From NCBI GenBank assembly GCA_945861065.1, contig CAMASI010000049.1, forward strand, positions 1-35,466: 35,466 nt of DNA, given 5' to 3'. Made by a program: the position numbers and the translations under genes. Below are positions 16,598 to 24,667 of the stretch, one piece after another; within the stretch, counting starts at the first letter, position 1; each line of letters begins with the position of its first letter. The notes below the pieces were generated by a model. That model was not told where the DNA came from. It searched no databases and was given only the letters and a program-made list of their open reading frames with translations. The stretch is from Klebsiella pneumoniae. GTDB taxonomy: Bacteria; Myxococcota_A; UBA796; GCA-2862545.

Positions 16598-17634
16598 AGG
16601 AACCTCCGGTGGCGGTACCAAGCCACGAGGCTGACCGCCAGCGTGCCCATGGCAACCATCACGGCAGGGTAGCCCCAGGTCCACCGCAACTCGGGCATGT
16701 TTTCGAAGTTCATGCCATAAATGCCGACAACAAAGGTCAGTGGTAGAAAGATCGACGAAACGACGGTGAGGACCTGCATCGTGTCGTTGGTTCGCATGGT
16801 GGTCATGGACAGGTGCAATTCCGCGATCCATGCCAAACGCTCTCGCGCGGCGTCCACGCTGTCGAGGACTTGCAGTACGTGATCGTGGAGGTCCCGGTAG
16901 TAAGGCAGGGTGTCTGCACTGAGCAGCGCCAGCTCTCCTCCCATGAGCAGCCGAGACGATTCCCGAAGCGGTGACAACGCCCGCCGAAGTCCCACCAACT
17001 CTGCCCTCAGTGCGTGAACGCGTTCGGGAGAGGTGTCATCGCGATTGTCGGTGGCCGCGGCCTCTTCCCCGTCGATGAACTCATCGATCTGGTCGGTCGT
17101 CTCGAAAGCGGCGTCGACCACGGCGTCGAGCAGGGAATGTACGAGCCAGTCGCTCGCGACCTTGCGGGCCCTTGACCGGCCGGACCGCAGTCGTTCGCGT
17201 ACGCCTTCGAACACATCCCCCGGTCGTTCCTGGAACGTGAGGACCCAACGGTCCCCGAAAATAATGGAAACCTGCTCCAGGACGAGTTGTCGGCCCGCCA
17301 CATCGTAGGTCACCTCCTTGATCGCCACGTACACGTGGTCGCCGTAGTCATCGAGTTTGGTTCGTGTTTTGACGTTGAGGATGTCCTCGACGGCAAGCGG
17401 GTGCACGTGGAATGCGTCGCAGATGCGCTGGACAACGGCCGGATCGTGAACGCCATCGATGTTGAGCCACTTCACACCTGGCCGATCGGCTAGGGCTGTG
17501 CAGCCCTCGGAAGCGTGGTCAGCCTCCTCAAATTGTTCGCCGTCCCAGGCAATCAGGTGCACGCCTGGCGGGCCGGAAGGGGGCAGGGACGATTGCGAAG
17601 GACTGGGCTGGGGTTGCCGTCTGCGGGTGGACAC
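16594..17634 (-). CDS. corA: CorA-family magnesium/cobalt channel
   Basis: 346-residue pentameric divalent-cation channel of the inner membrane. The large cytosolic N-terminal domain (about 1-285) includes DDYGDHVYVAIKEV. Two C-terminal helices follow, with the hallmark YGMNFENMPE loop; GMN is the selectivity signature. The C-terminus RHRRFL is basic and cytosolic. Start is the GTG at 17634, 9 bases after truC ends. Residues 1-20 are rich in Arg, Gln, Pro and Ser. It is the second gene in the window region linked to Mg2+ besides the CNNM pair. Confidence 0.95.
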   Translation of the reverse strand: MSTRRRQPQPSPSQSSLPPSGPPGVHLIAWDGEQFEEADHASEGCTALADRPGVKWLNIDGVHDPAVVQRICDAFHVHPLAVEDILNVKTRTKLDDYGDHVYVAIKEVTYDVAGRQLVLEQVSIIFGDRWVLTFQERPGDVFEGVRERLRSGRSRARKVASDWLVHSLLDAVVDAAFETTDQIDEFIDGEEAAATDNRDDTSPERVHALRAELVGLRRALSPLRESSRLLMGGELALLSADTLPYYRDLHDHVLQVLDSVDAARERLAWIAELHLSMTTMRTNDTMQVLTVVSSIFLPLTFVVGIYGMNFENMPELRWTWGYPAVMVAMGTLAVSLVAWYRHRRFL

Positions 17635-17643
17635 GGCCGCCCT

Positions 17644-18315
17644 TTACCCGGTTGGTCGGTCGTCGATCGCGTCCCACAGCCCGAGCCCGTCAAAAGGCGT
17701 TCTAAGGTCCGCTGGGACCGGTGCCGTTAGTTCGAGGGTCCCGTCGGGAAGTGGCAGGTCGAGTTGCCAACAATGTAGCGCGAGGCGGTTGAGGCCCCGA
17801 TGTTCGCGCCACCAGCCGTTGACGCGGCTGTCGCCATGGCTGCCGTCCCCGAGAACGGGGTGGGAAAGGTCGCGTACATGCCTGCGGATCTGATGGAAAC
17901 GCCCTGTCGTGGGCTCAGCGCACACCAAGGTGCACCGCGGCTCGGCGCACGTGGCCAGTGGTGTGACGCGGGTGTGGGCGCTGAGACGTCGGTCGCCGTC
18001 GAGCAGGAGGCTGTCTACGTCCACGGCTTCTCGCGTCGGTACGAATCCGCGCACGACGGCGAGGTATCGCTTGCGACCGTCCTTGAGCGCTTGCTGACCC
18101 GCGGCCAGGTCGACAGGGTCAAAACAGAGCAGCAACGCGCCGGAGGTCCCTCGGTCGAGTCGATGCACCGGCCAGACGTACTGTCCAACGAGGTCTCTGG
18201 CTTGCTGCACGACCCAGGTTTGGTCGCCATCTCGTGGGTCATCGGACCGATGGACGGCCAGACCCGAGGGTTTGTCCACGACCAACCAGCGTTCGGTCCG
18301 CCACAGGATGTGCAT
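17644..18315 (-). CDS. truC: RluA-family pseudouridine synthase, TruC-like
   Basis: Isomerises uridine to pseudouridine in tRNA (position 65 in the TruC branch). 223 residues from the ATG at 18315; the sequence upstream is in a longer open frame but overlaps the divergent promoter region and lacks similarity. Motifs: LVVDKPSGLAVHRS, then VWPVHRLDRGTSGALLL with the catalytic Asp in HRLDR, then GRFHQIRRH and HPVLGDGSHGD. The order and the VHRS segment resemble TruC more than RluA/C/D, and no S4 domain is present, as expected for TruC. It leads the run of minus-strand genes continuing into corA. Confidence 0.88.
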   Translation of the reverse strand: MHILWRTERWLVVDKPSGLAVHRSDDPRDGDQTWVVQQARDLVGQYVWPVHRLDRGTSGALLLCFDPVDLAAGQQALKDGRKRYLAVVRGFVPTREAVDVDSLLLDGDRRLSAHTRVTPLATCAEPRCTLVCAEPTTGRFHQIRRHVRDLSHPVLGDGSHGDSRVNGWWREHRGLNRLALHCWQLDLPLPDGTLELTAPVPADLRTPFDGLGLWDAIDDRPTG

Positions 18316-18367
18316 TTGATGCGGACTCGCTCCGATCCGTCGCCTATGTTGGCATCCGGGGGCGGTC

Positions 18368-19456
18368 ATGTGGTCATTTTGGCTTGCGTGTGCAGGACGA
18401 CAGGTAGACGATTGGTCCACCGCCGTTCAGAGCAACACCCTTGTGGCGTACCAGTCCTACCTAGACGGTCATCCCGAGTCTGACCAAGCCGGCGACGCGG
18501 TTCGTGCGCTGGACGACCTCCGCTGGGCGGCCGCTGAAGAGGTGCAGACCGTAGAGGCCTACGCTTCGTACCTTCAGAGTTCGCCGACCGGTCTGTACCG
18601 CGGATTCGCCGCGATCCGAATCGAGGAACTTGATTTCGTCGAGGCCCTCGCCGCAAGCACGCCCGAGGCGTTGGAAGCGTTCGTGGCGAGGCACCGAAAC
18701 AGCCGCCTTGCGGACCAGGCGCGGGAAACGCTGGATCGGATGCACTACGGGGTGGCGGCGGTAGCCGATACCAGCCAGGATTATAGCAGGTACCTGACGG
18801 TATACCCGGACGGCGAATTCGCCAACAGCGCCAAGTCGGAACGGGAGCGCGCTGCATTCGACGAGGCAGCGCTGGGTTCGACGATGACGAGTTGGCTTGA
18901 CTACCTCAACCGGTTCCCATCGGGCGAATACACCGACGAAGCGCGGAAACAAATCGATGCGTTGAGGTTCCAAGAGGTCGACCTCGTGGTCGTTCTGCGC
19001 GGTTCATCGCGGCCCGCGGAGGCCTGGACCGACAGTCTCCGCCTCGTCCAAGAAATGGTCGATTTCACCGTCGCGAACTCGCTCCGCGACATCGGTTTCA
19101 AGGTCGCCATTTCTTCGCGTGTGTCTGTGGACGACAGTTCTGCACCCAGCGCAGCTTCTGCTTGGGTTCCACGTGGTGAACACGGTGTGCTTGTGGTGGA
19201 CTATTGGGAGCTGGCCTACCCGGTGAGATGGTCCACGTCGATGTCGACGAGGGTTCGAACCCAGATGGCAATGTACACACCTGACGGCGACGTGCCGGTG
19301 TGGCGGGACAGCCTGACTGCGACCTCGTCGATCAAGTCGGTGATGGATACCGATGCGCAACTTCACCGAAGCGCCGTGGAAAACCTCGCAAGTGCGTTGG
19401 CACGTACGGCACTTCCGGTAGACCCTTACTTCCGGGTGCAAACGGCATCGCGATAG
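18368..19456 (+). CDS. Lipoprotein with five approx. 37-residue repeats
   Basis: 362 residues starting with MWSFWLAC, a very short lipoprotein signal (Cys8). Five helical repeats spaced about 37 residues apart follow, each with the pattern Y-x-x-Y-L-x-x-x-P-x-G/S (near residues 27, 64, 101, 139 and 176), like degenerate tetratricopeptide or YbgF-type outer-membrane repeats. A C-terminal domain of about 160 residues begins at DLVVVLRGSS and has strands such as GVLVVDYWELAYPV and TQMAMYTPDGDVPVW. Function is unknown; such repeats usually bind protein partners in the periplasm. It is 8 bases upstream of the UPF0462-like gene, so the two are likely one operon. Confidence 0.75.
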   Translation: MWSFWLACAGRQVDDWSTAVQSNTLVAYQSYLDGHPESDQAGDAVRALDDLRWAAAEEVQTVEAYASYLQSSPTGLYRGFAAIRIEELDFVEALAASTPEALEAFVARHRNSRLADQARETLDRMHYGVAAVADTSQDYSRYLTVYPDGEFANSAKSERERAAFDEAALGSTMTSWLDYLNRFPSGEYTDEARKQIDALRFQEVDLVVVLRGSSRPAEAWTDSLRLVQEMVDFTVANSLRDIGFKVAISSRVSVDDSSAPSAASAWVPRGEHGVLVVDYWELAYPVRWSTSMSTRVRTQMAMYTPDGDVPVWRDSLTATSSIKSVMDTDAQLHRSAVENLASALARTALPVDPYFRVQTASR

Positions 19457-19464
19457 CGGCAAGC

Positions 19465-19980
19465 ATGGTTGAGCTGGAAATCGCGAGCACCTGGGACGGT
19501 GTGCCGGCGGGCACGTCGGAGCGCATCCGTTTGTTCGTGGCTGAGGCGGACGGCGCATGGTGCATCCGGATCGACGCACCCTTTCACGGGGACCCGGCTC
19601 CGATCGGCGCCGCAGGCCCCTGCGACGGCCTGTGGAACTTCGAAGTGGTCGAGCTTTTTGTCGTAGGTGTGTCCGGCTACACGGAAATGGAATTCGGACC
19701 GCACGGGCATCACCTGGTGCTTCGTCTCGACGGCGTTCGCAGCGTCGTAGATTCGGGGCACGCGATCGAGTTCATGACGACGGTGGGTCGGGGGAGATGG
19801 CGCGGCGACGCCCGCGTTCCGTTGGCGCTATTGCCTGAGCGACCCACGAGGTGGAATGCCTTCGCAATCCACGGAACGGGTGCAAACAGGCGCTATTTGT
19901 GCATGGTTGCGCTACCTGGGCCTAAACCAGATTTTCACCAACCAGAGCGCTTTCCAGAAATTCATTCTTTGTGCCAATAA
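19465..19980 (+). CDS. UPF0462 (C4orf33-like) family protein
   Basis: 171 residues from the ATG at 19465, chosen because the conserved fold begins at once (VELEIASTWDGVP) and the upstream gene ends at 19456. Matching landmarks of the UPF0462/C4orf33 family, which is best known from eukaryotes, are IDAPFHGDPAP, GPCDGLWNFEVVELF, EFGPHGHHLVLRLDG, WRGDARVPLALLP, WNAFAIHGTG and the terminal PDFHQPERF. The fold resembles a carbohydrate-binding (CBM9-like) beta sandwich. No signal peptide is seen. Function is unknown in all organisms. Its 3' end overlaps the convergent cupin gene by 19 bases. Confidence 0.85.
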   Translation: MVELEIASTWDGVPAGTSERIRLFVAEADGAWCIRIDAPFHGDPAPIGAAGPCDGLWNFEVVELFVVGVSGYTEMEFGPHGHHLVLRLDGVRSVVDSGHAIEFMTTVGRGRWRGDARVPLALLPERPTRWNAFAIHGTGANRRYLCMVALPGPKPDFHQPERFPEIHSLCQ

Positions 19981-20465
19981 TCCAGGCGCTGGGACTCATC
20001 GAACCAACCTGAGAAGGTAGCGTCCAGCGGGGTGCTGCCGGGATGGCGACCGCCGACCGCGCCAAATTTGCCGGAGTCCGGGTACTGGAAAATATCGGTG
20101 TCGATCGCCGTACTTACGGCGAGGTACCGTAGCTCGGTGTCCGCCGACGTATTGATAAGTTGGTGGGCGACATCCGGACCCCCCGGCGGGCAGCCGATCA
20201 CGTCGCCTTCGCGCACCGGGTAGGTATTGGTGCCGAACCGAAGCTCGCCCGACCCGCTCAGAATGAAGAACATTTCTTCGTTTGCATGGTGGTTGTGAAA
20301 TGGGAACGCCCGCTTTCCGGGTGGCACAGCGGTGATATTGTACCCGAGTCGCTTGGCTCCGATCTGACTGCTGATCGGCGCGATTCTGGCGTGAAAACGT
20401 TCGCCATGCATCAATTCGCGTGTAAACTCGGCATCCGCGACGTTGACGACTGGGCTCTTTTTCAT
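19962..20465 (-). CDS. Cupin-domain protein
   Basis: 167 residues from the ATG at 20465, which has GAGGAGG upstream. The cupin barrel shows motif 1 as FPFHNHHANEEMFFILSGSGELRFG, with the metal ligands His, His and Glu in H-N-H-H-A-N-E-E, and motif 2 near GPDVAHQLINTSADTELRYLAV with the final His. A C-terminal extension reads IDTDIFQYPDSGKFG, a pattern found in small cupins annotated as sugar- or metal-dependent proteins. No signal peptide. The substrate is unknown. The gene ends inside the convergent UPF0462-like gene, and its upstream side holds the heptamer-repeat region. Confidence 0.85.
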   Translation of the reverse strand: MKKSPVVNVADAEFTRELMHGERFHARIAPISSQIGAKRLGYNITAVPPGKRAFPFHNHHANEEMFFILSGSGELRFGTNTYPVREGDVIGCPPGGPDVAHQLINTSADTELRYLAVSTAIDTDIFQYPDSGKFGAVGGRHPGSTPLDATFSGWFDESQRLDYWHKE

Positions 20466-20510
20466 CTCGACCTCCTCGTTTTTTGGGTCATAAGCCGGGC
20501 AGATCAAGGC

Positions 20511-20537
20511 GTCAGCGGTTAGCCATCAGCCATTAGC
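20511..20537. repeat. Short inverted partial copy of the heptamer array
   Basis: About 2.5 units of the 7-bp repeat occur in the opposite orientation (TTAGCCATCAGCCATTAGC at 20519-20537). They match the right end of the main array (20695-20712) as an inverted repeat with one mismatch in 19, so a large stem-loop is possible between the cupin and the FHA-ABC gene. Confidence 0.7.
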
Positions 20538-20580
20538 TTGGTCGGAGGCGGCATACGGGACTTCCGCGAACTACAGGGTT

Positions 20581-20713
20581 GGCTGCTGGCTGCTGGCTGC
20601 TGGCTGCTGGCTGCTGGCTAATGGCTAATGGCTAATGGCTAATGGCTAATGGCTAATGGCTAATGGCTAATGGCTAATGGCTAATGGCTGACGGCTGATG
20701 GCTGATGGCTAAT
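20581..20713. repeat. 19-unit heptanucleotide tandem array
   Basis: The array reads exactly as five GGCTGCT, ten GGCTAAT, one GGCTGAC, two GGCTGAT and one GGCTAAT, 133 bases with no interruption. The minus-strand reading of the last unit supplies the TAG stop codon of the FHA-ABC transporter at 20709-20711. The blocks differ from each other but are uniform inside, which suggests recent slippage expansion. There are no unique spacers, so it is not a CRISPR. Confidence 0.95.
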
Positions 20714-23264
20714 TGCCGTCCCTCGAACGCCACGTCATTGCGTAGGTTCCGAGGGTGAGAACGATCAAAAAGAGAAGAAGGACGCCGACAAGCGCGAATA
20801 AAGGCATTCCCATGTCGTCGGCCCCGCTCGTGGCCTTGAAACCGAGATTGTAGAGCACGCCGCTGATGGCTTTTTCTGCGCGCTCTCGGCCACCCGCTGG
20901 GGGCTCCGTGAGGAAATCCGAGGCCTTGATAGAGGCTTCGAAGCTGTAGCGGACAATCATGGTGTAGGACAGTGCCTTCGCGAGAAAGCCCATCTCCTTC
21001 ACCTTCACAATGAGCCCGCCGAATGTGATTTGGGGGATCAATAATAAGGGTAATGTGCCGACGGCAGCTTCGGACGACGCAAAGGACGCCGAAATCAACA
21101 ATCCCAGAGACATCCCAACCAAACCCGTAAGCGTGGTCACCCCTGTAAGCAGAAAGAAGGAGGTGCCGTAGCTGTTGCCGTCCGGACCTACGCCCCACAT
21201 CCCGAGCAGGCCCCACACGAGCGTGGCGAGGGCGAAACATTGGAGTGCGACGAGGGTGCCGAGCACCGTGATCTTCGATGCGAGGTACGGGCCTACCGCG
21301 ATTCCCACCCGAGCTTCTCTGCGCCAAATCGCGCGGTCGGCGATGAGCTCGCGCACGCTCCCGGAGGCGCCAAACCACAAGGCGGACAGGGAGAGCATGA
21401 ACATCGCGGGCGCGTCGGGGGCCGGAAATACCAAGTACATTAGCACGCCCAGGACCGGCGCTTGCGCCAGTAGGACGAAGGTGCCGGCCCGGTCTCGTAG
21501 TTTTACGAGCCAGTATCGACGCGTCAGTGTCAAATACTGACGGAAGGGGCTTCGCCGAATTCTAGCGACGCGGCCTTTTTTCTTGGTCTGGGTGCTTGTG
21601 CTCGGATCCAGGCCAAGCAGGTGTTCCCGTGTGCGAACAAATTTCCGATACACAGGACCGCTGCGAAAACGTTCGGCCCATTCTGTGGGTGGCGCCTCGC
21701 TCAGCCGTCCGAAAATTCCGTCGACCGAATTGACCGAGAACCAGCGCGCAGCCTCGTTCGGTGGGCCGTACCAAGCGAGACGGCCGCCCGGCGCCAGGAC
21801 CATAAGATGGTCCACAAGCGACAAGATCGTGGGGGTGACGTCGTGCGTCACCAAAAAGATGATTCTCCCGCCGTCCGCCAGCTGCCGAATGAGGCTGACG
21901 ATGTCCTGGGCGGTTTGGGGATCCAACCCGCTCGTGGGCTCGTCGAGAAACAGGACGCGGGTGGTACGTGTGAGCAGTTCCTGACCGAGGTTGACGCGCT
22001 TCCGTTGGCCTCCCGAAATCCCGCGTCTCACCGCGTCGCCGATGCGCGACTTTCGGATGTGCTGAATGTCGAGTTCGTCGAGGACGCGATTCACCTCACC
22101 TTGCAGGGCGTCCCGTGGAGTGCCGGGCGGGAATCGCAGGCGCGCCGTGTAGTGGAGACTTTCTTCGACCGTCAGCTCGGCATGCACGACGTCGTCTTGT
22201 GGAACGATACCGACCACGGACCGGTCCGCGGCGAGCAACCTGTGGAAATCGAGGCCGTCGAAAAGGACTTCGCCGGAATCCGGCGGTGCAATTCCGGCGA
22301 TGGCGTTGAGCAGCGTGGTCTTCCCGGCGCCGGACGGCCCGACAACCGCGATGACTTCGCCGGTGAAGACAGTGAACCGTACCCGATCGAGCAGGGTCAC
22401 TTTTCCAATCTTGCGCGTGACGTCCCGAATCGACAAGGAGGAAAAGGATTTCGTGCCAAAGGCCGTGAGCGTAGTGCCATCGCGGTCCAGCGCGAAGCTG
22501 TAGCACCCGACGCGTAGTTGGTCGCCGGGTTTGAATGGTGCGGACGACACGGGACTGCCGTTGAGCAACGTCGGCCTGCCCGAGCCGAGGTCGACGGCCC
22601 GCCATCCGTCTTTGCCCCGCACGATCTCGACGTGGCGGAGCGCGATTGCCGGGTCTGGGAGTGGGATTTCGCAGGTTGTTGCGCGACCGATGGTGAAACG
22701 GTCTTTGTCTAGGCGGACTGTGAGGTCCCCGTTCGCGTGCCGGACGTCGTGTTTGCGGAACAAAGCCCCGATGAGCATGGGGTCGATGCCGAGGCTCTCG
22801 GCTGCCCGGGTCAGACGGCCGATTTCCACCCGATCGATGACCCCGTCTACCGCGCTGACCCCGAACAACGCATCGAGCAGCAGCAAGGCTTCTTCGGGCC
22901 CGTGACGGTCGGAGAACCCGGCCAGGTCGAGTTCCTCAGCGACCGCGGCGCGCAGCGCGACCTCTTCGGCCGATCCAAACCGTGCACCAAAGGCGCGTAG
23001 GTCGTCGTGGCCGATCGCGATTCGGCTTTCCGGCGCCAGGGAGAGGTCCAGCAGGACATCGATTTCGGCGTCTGCGAGGTCGGTGCGTGCCCCGATGGAG
23101 GATCGCAGTGCTTCGCGAACCTTGCGCGAAACGGCGCCTTCGGGCAGGTTGCGAACCAGCATCCCGACGAAGTCGATGGCGAAACGAATCGAGTCGTCGC
23201 GATCCTGACTTCCGTCAAGCCGTAACGCCTGTCGGAATCGACCTTCCAGGTGGGTGTGAAGCAC
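20709..23264 (-). CDS. FHA-domain ABC transporter (ABCG-type half-transporter)
   Basis: 851 residues. An N-terminal all-helical region (about 1-170) resembles TerB-like modules. An FHA domain (about 175-260, with RFTIGRATTCEIPL, ALRHVEI and NG motifs) would bind phosphothreonine. The ATPase has Walker A GPSGAGKTT at 309-317, Q-loop IVPQDD, signature SGGQR at 417-421, Walker B RVLFLDEP at 436-443 and H-loop THD. The ABC2-type membrane domain covers about 575-845 with six helices. The ATPase-before-membrane order is that of the ABCG/White family. FHA suggests control by a Ser/Thr kinase. Start is the GTG at 23264; the stop lies in the heptamer repeat. The transported molecule is unknown. Confidence 0.92.
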   Translation of the reverse strand: MLHTHLEGRFRQALRLDGSQDRDDSIRFAIDFVGMLVRNLPEGAVSRKVREALRSSIGARTDLADAEIDVLLDLSLAPESRIAIGHDDLRAFGARFGSAEEVALRAAVAEELDLAGFSDRHGPEEALLLLDALFGVSAVDGVIDRVEIGRLTRAAESLGIDPMLIGALFRKHDVRHANGDLTVRLDKDRFTIGRATTCEIPLPDPAIALRHVEIVRGKDGWRAVDLGSGRPTLLNGSPVSSAPFKPGDQLRVGCYSFALDRDGTTLTAFGTKSFSSLSIRDVTRKIGKVTLLDRVRFTVFTGEVIAVVGPSGAGKTTLLNAIAGIAPPDSGEVLFDGLDFHRLLAADRSVVGIVPQDDVVHAELTVEESLHYTARLRFPPGTPRDALQGEVNRVLDELDIQHIRKSRIGDAVRRGISGGQRKRVNLGQELLTRTTRVLFLDEPTSGLDPQTAQDIVSLIRQLADGGRIIFLVTHDVTPTILSLVDHLMVLAPGGRLAWYGPPNEAARWFSVNSVDGIFGRLSEAPPTEWAERFRSGPVYRKFVRTREHLLGLDPSTSTQTKKKGRVARIRRSPFRQYLTLTRRYWLVKLRDRAGTFVLLAQAPVLGVLMYLVFPAPDAPAMFMLSLSALWFGASGSVRELIADRAIWRREARVGIAVGPYLASKITVLGTLVALQCFALATLVWGLLGMWGVGPDGNSYGTSFFLLTGVTTLTGLVGMSLGLLISASFASSEAAVGTLPLLLIPQITFGGLIVKVKEMGFLAKALSYTMIVRYSFEASIKASDFLTEPPAGGRERAEKAISGVLYNLGFKATSGADDMGMPLFALVGVLLLFLIVLTLGTYAMTWRSRDGN

Positions 23265-23300
23265 GGGGCGTTTTACCCGCCCGGGTGCGCCTCAGCCACG

Positions 23301-23717
23301 TCAGCGGTAGACGACCGCCATGGCCACATCGCCTTTTTGCGTCCGCGCGTCGGTTTCGCGGGCGTAGAGCACGATGTAGTAAGAGGCGGTCTTATCTGGC
23401 TTGAAGGTTACCTTCGGCTCGCGATCCGTGGTGGTGTCCCGAACGATCACGGTACCTGTTGTGTCGTACAACAGCACGTCGATGTTCTTGAAGCCCGCCA
23501 CGCCGCAGGTTGTGACCTGGTACTCGTTGCCCTTGTACAGGGTGACCAAGTAGTTGCGGGTACGTCCTGCATCGAGTTGCGTGGACGTCATCGTGCGAAT
23601 GCCCCAGCCGTCGCTGTAGCCATCCCAGACTTTGGTGCGAAGACAGGTCTCTGCGTCGTTTTCGCTCGCTAGCGCGAAGGTCGAAGCGAGCAGGAGCGCG
23701 GGAAAAAAGGCGTTCAA
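23301..23717 (-). CDS. Small secreted beta-rich protein
   Basis: 138 residues. The signal peptide ends near ALAS; mature protein begins ENDAETCLRTKVWDGYSDGWG. It contains beta strands with two Cys (TCLRTK and TTCGVAG) that may form a disulfide, and a C-terminal TASYYIVLYARETD strand resembling bacterial pre-peptidase C-terminal (PPC-like) sandwiches. The start is a TTG at 23717 with GGAG five bases upstream. It is 17 bases downstream of the lipoprotein gene, so probably cotranscribed. Function unknown. Confidence 0.72.
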   Translation of the reverse strand: MNAFFPALLLASTFALASENDAETCLRTKVWDGYSDGWGIRTMTSTQLDAGRTRNYLVTLYKGNEYQVTTCGVAGFKNIDVLLYDTTGTVIVRDTTTDREPKVTFKPDKTASYYIVLYARETDARTQKGDVAMAVVYR

Positions 23718-23734
23718 TTGATCTCCAATTCGCG

Positions 23735-24592
23735 TCAGAGCAGGGCGAGGACTTCGTCGGTCACGGTGATGACCGTGTCGATGTCCCCAGCGGCGAGCGG
23801 TTCGGCTTTCTCTGCCAAGGCCTTGAGCGTGTTGAGCGATGCTTCCAGTTTCGTGGTGATCGCCGCGGGCGCCTTGTCCGAGGCCACGTCTTTGACGTAC
23901 CCCACGAAGTAGGCCACAACCGCCGGTTGCTTGAGCAACGCGTCTGCGGCTGCAGGGTTGCCGGACGCCTTGACGGCTTTAGCGACCAGATTGGCGCCTT
24001 CAAGCCAGGAGCCAGCTTGGATGAGAGGGACAATACGTTTGTTGCCGTTGAACTCAAGTTCCGGGATCACGGCGCCGGACAATTCGTCGAACTCTTTGAG
24101 CAACTCATCGCGGGTCACAGCGCCTGCGTTTACGCGATCGACGAGGTCGGTGAGGGTGCCCTTCACGTCATCGCCCCCGCCGAGTTTCTCGAGGCCGGTC
24201 CTTACGGTAGTCAGGCGGTCGACCAGTGCTGGTGTCTCCGCGGTCTTGACGGAGAGCAGCGCATCCGCCAGGACGACGCCTGTGCGTAGGGCAGCGTAGT
24301 CGCCCTCGGATTGCGCAATGTCGAATTCGTGTTTTGGGATGAGCGTGTTGAGCTGCGTCGCAATTCCCGCTTGTTCCAAGGCCTTTTGGGTCTCGATGGG
24401 CGAGGGCACGAGGGCGGCGTTGTCCGCACCGGCGGCAAGGTCGGCGGCCGTCAACGGTGGAAGCTCAGGCGCCACCGCCACTTCAGGGGCAGCGGGCTCG
24501 GGCGGCGGTGGCGGTGGCGTCGGTTCGCCGCAAGCGCTTAGATTGAAGCCGGCGACTACGAGGCCGAGCAGAAGGGGAAATCGCAGCGACAT
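23735..24592 (-). CDS. Proline-tract lipoprotein of unknown function
   Basis: 285 residues. The signal peptide MSLRFPLLLGLVVAGFNLSAC is of normal length (Cys21), followed by a GEPTPPPPPPEPAAPEVAVAP Pro/Ala linker that spans the inter-membrane or cell-wall space. The remainder (about 50-285) is predicted helical and acidic, with repeated Ala/Leu/Val-rich helices (ALLSVKTAETPALVDRL, AEPLAAGDIDTVITVTDEV). No enzyme motif is visible. GGAGG precedes the ATG. Typical of outer-membrane-attached structural or carrier proteins, but that is inference only. Confidence 0.72.
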   Translation of the reverse strand: MSLRFPLLLGLVVAGFNLSACGEPTPPPPPPEPAAPEVAVAPELPPLTAADLAAGADNAALVPSPIETQKALEQAGIATQLNTLIPKHEFDIAQSEGDYAALRTGVVLADALLSVKTAETPALVDRLTTVRTGLEKLGGGDDVKGTLTDLVDRVNAGAVTRDELLKEFDELSGAVIPELEFNGNKRIVPLIQAGSWLEGANLVAKAVKASGNPAAADALLKQPAVVAYFVGYVKDVASDKAPAAITTKLEASLNTLKALAEKAEPLAAGDIDTVITVTDEVLALL

Positions 24593-24667
24593 GGACTGAT
24601 GCCTCCGAAGGACCAGCCAGCGTTACCGCATCGGGGCCCGATCGGCAAAGGCGGGTCACCGCGCCGG

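Noticed and set aside
20581..20713. CRISPR-like tandem array
   Set aside because: Units are contiguous 7-mers with no unique spacers and no cas gene nearby.
21621..22517. 298-codon open frame opposite the FHA-ABC gene
   Set aside because: It lies antisense to the Walker and FHA regions of a well-supported gene and its sequence shows no family features.
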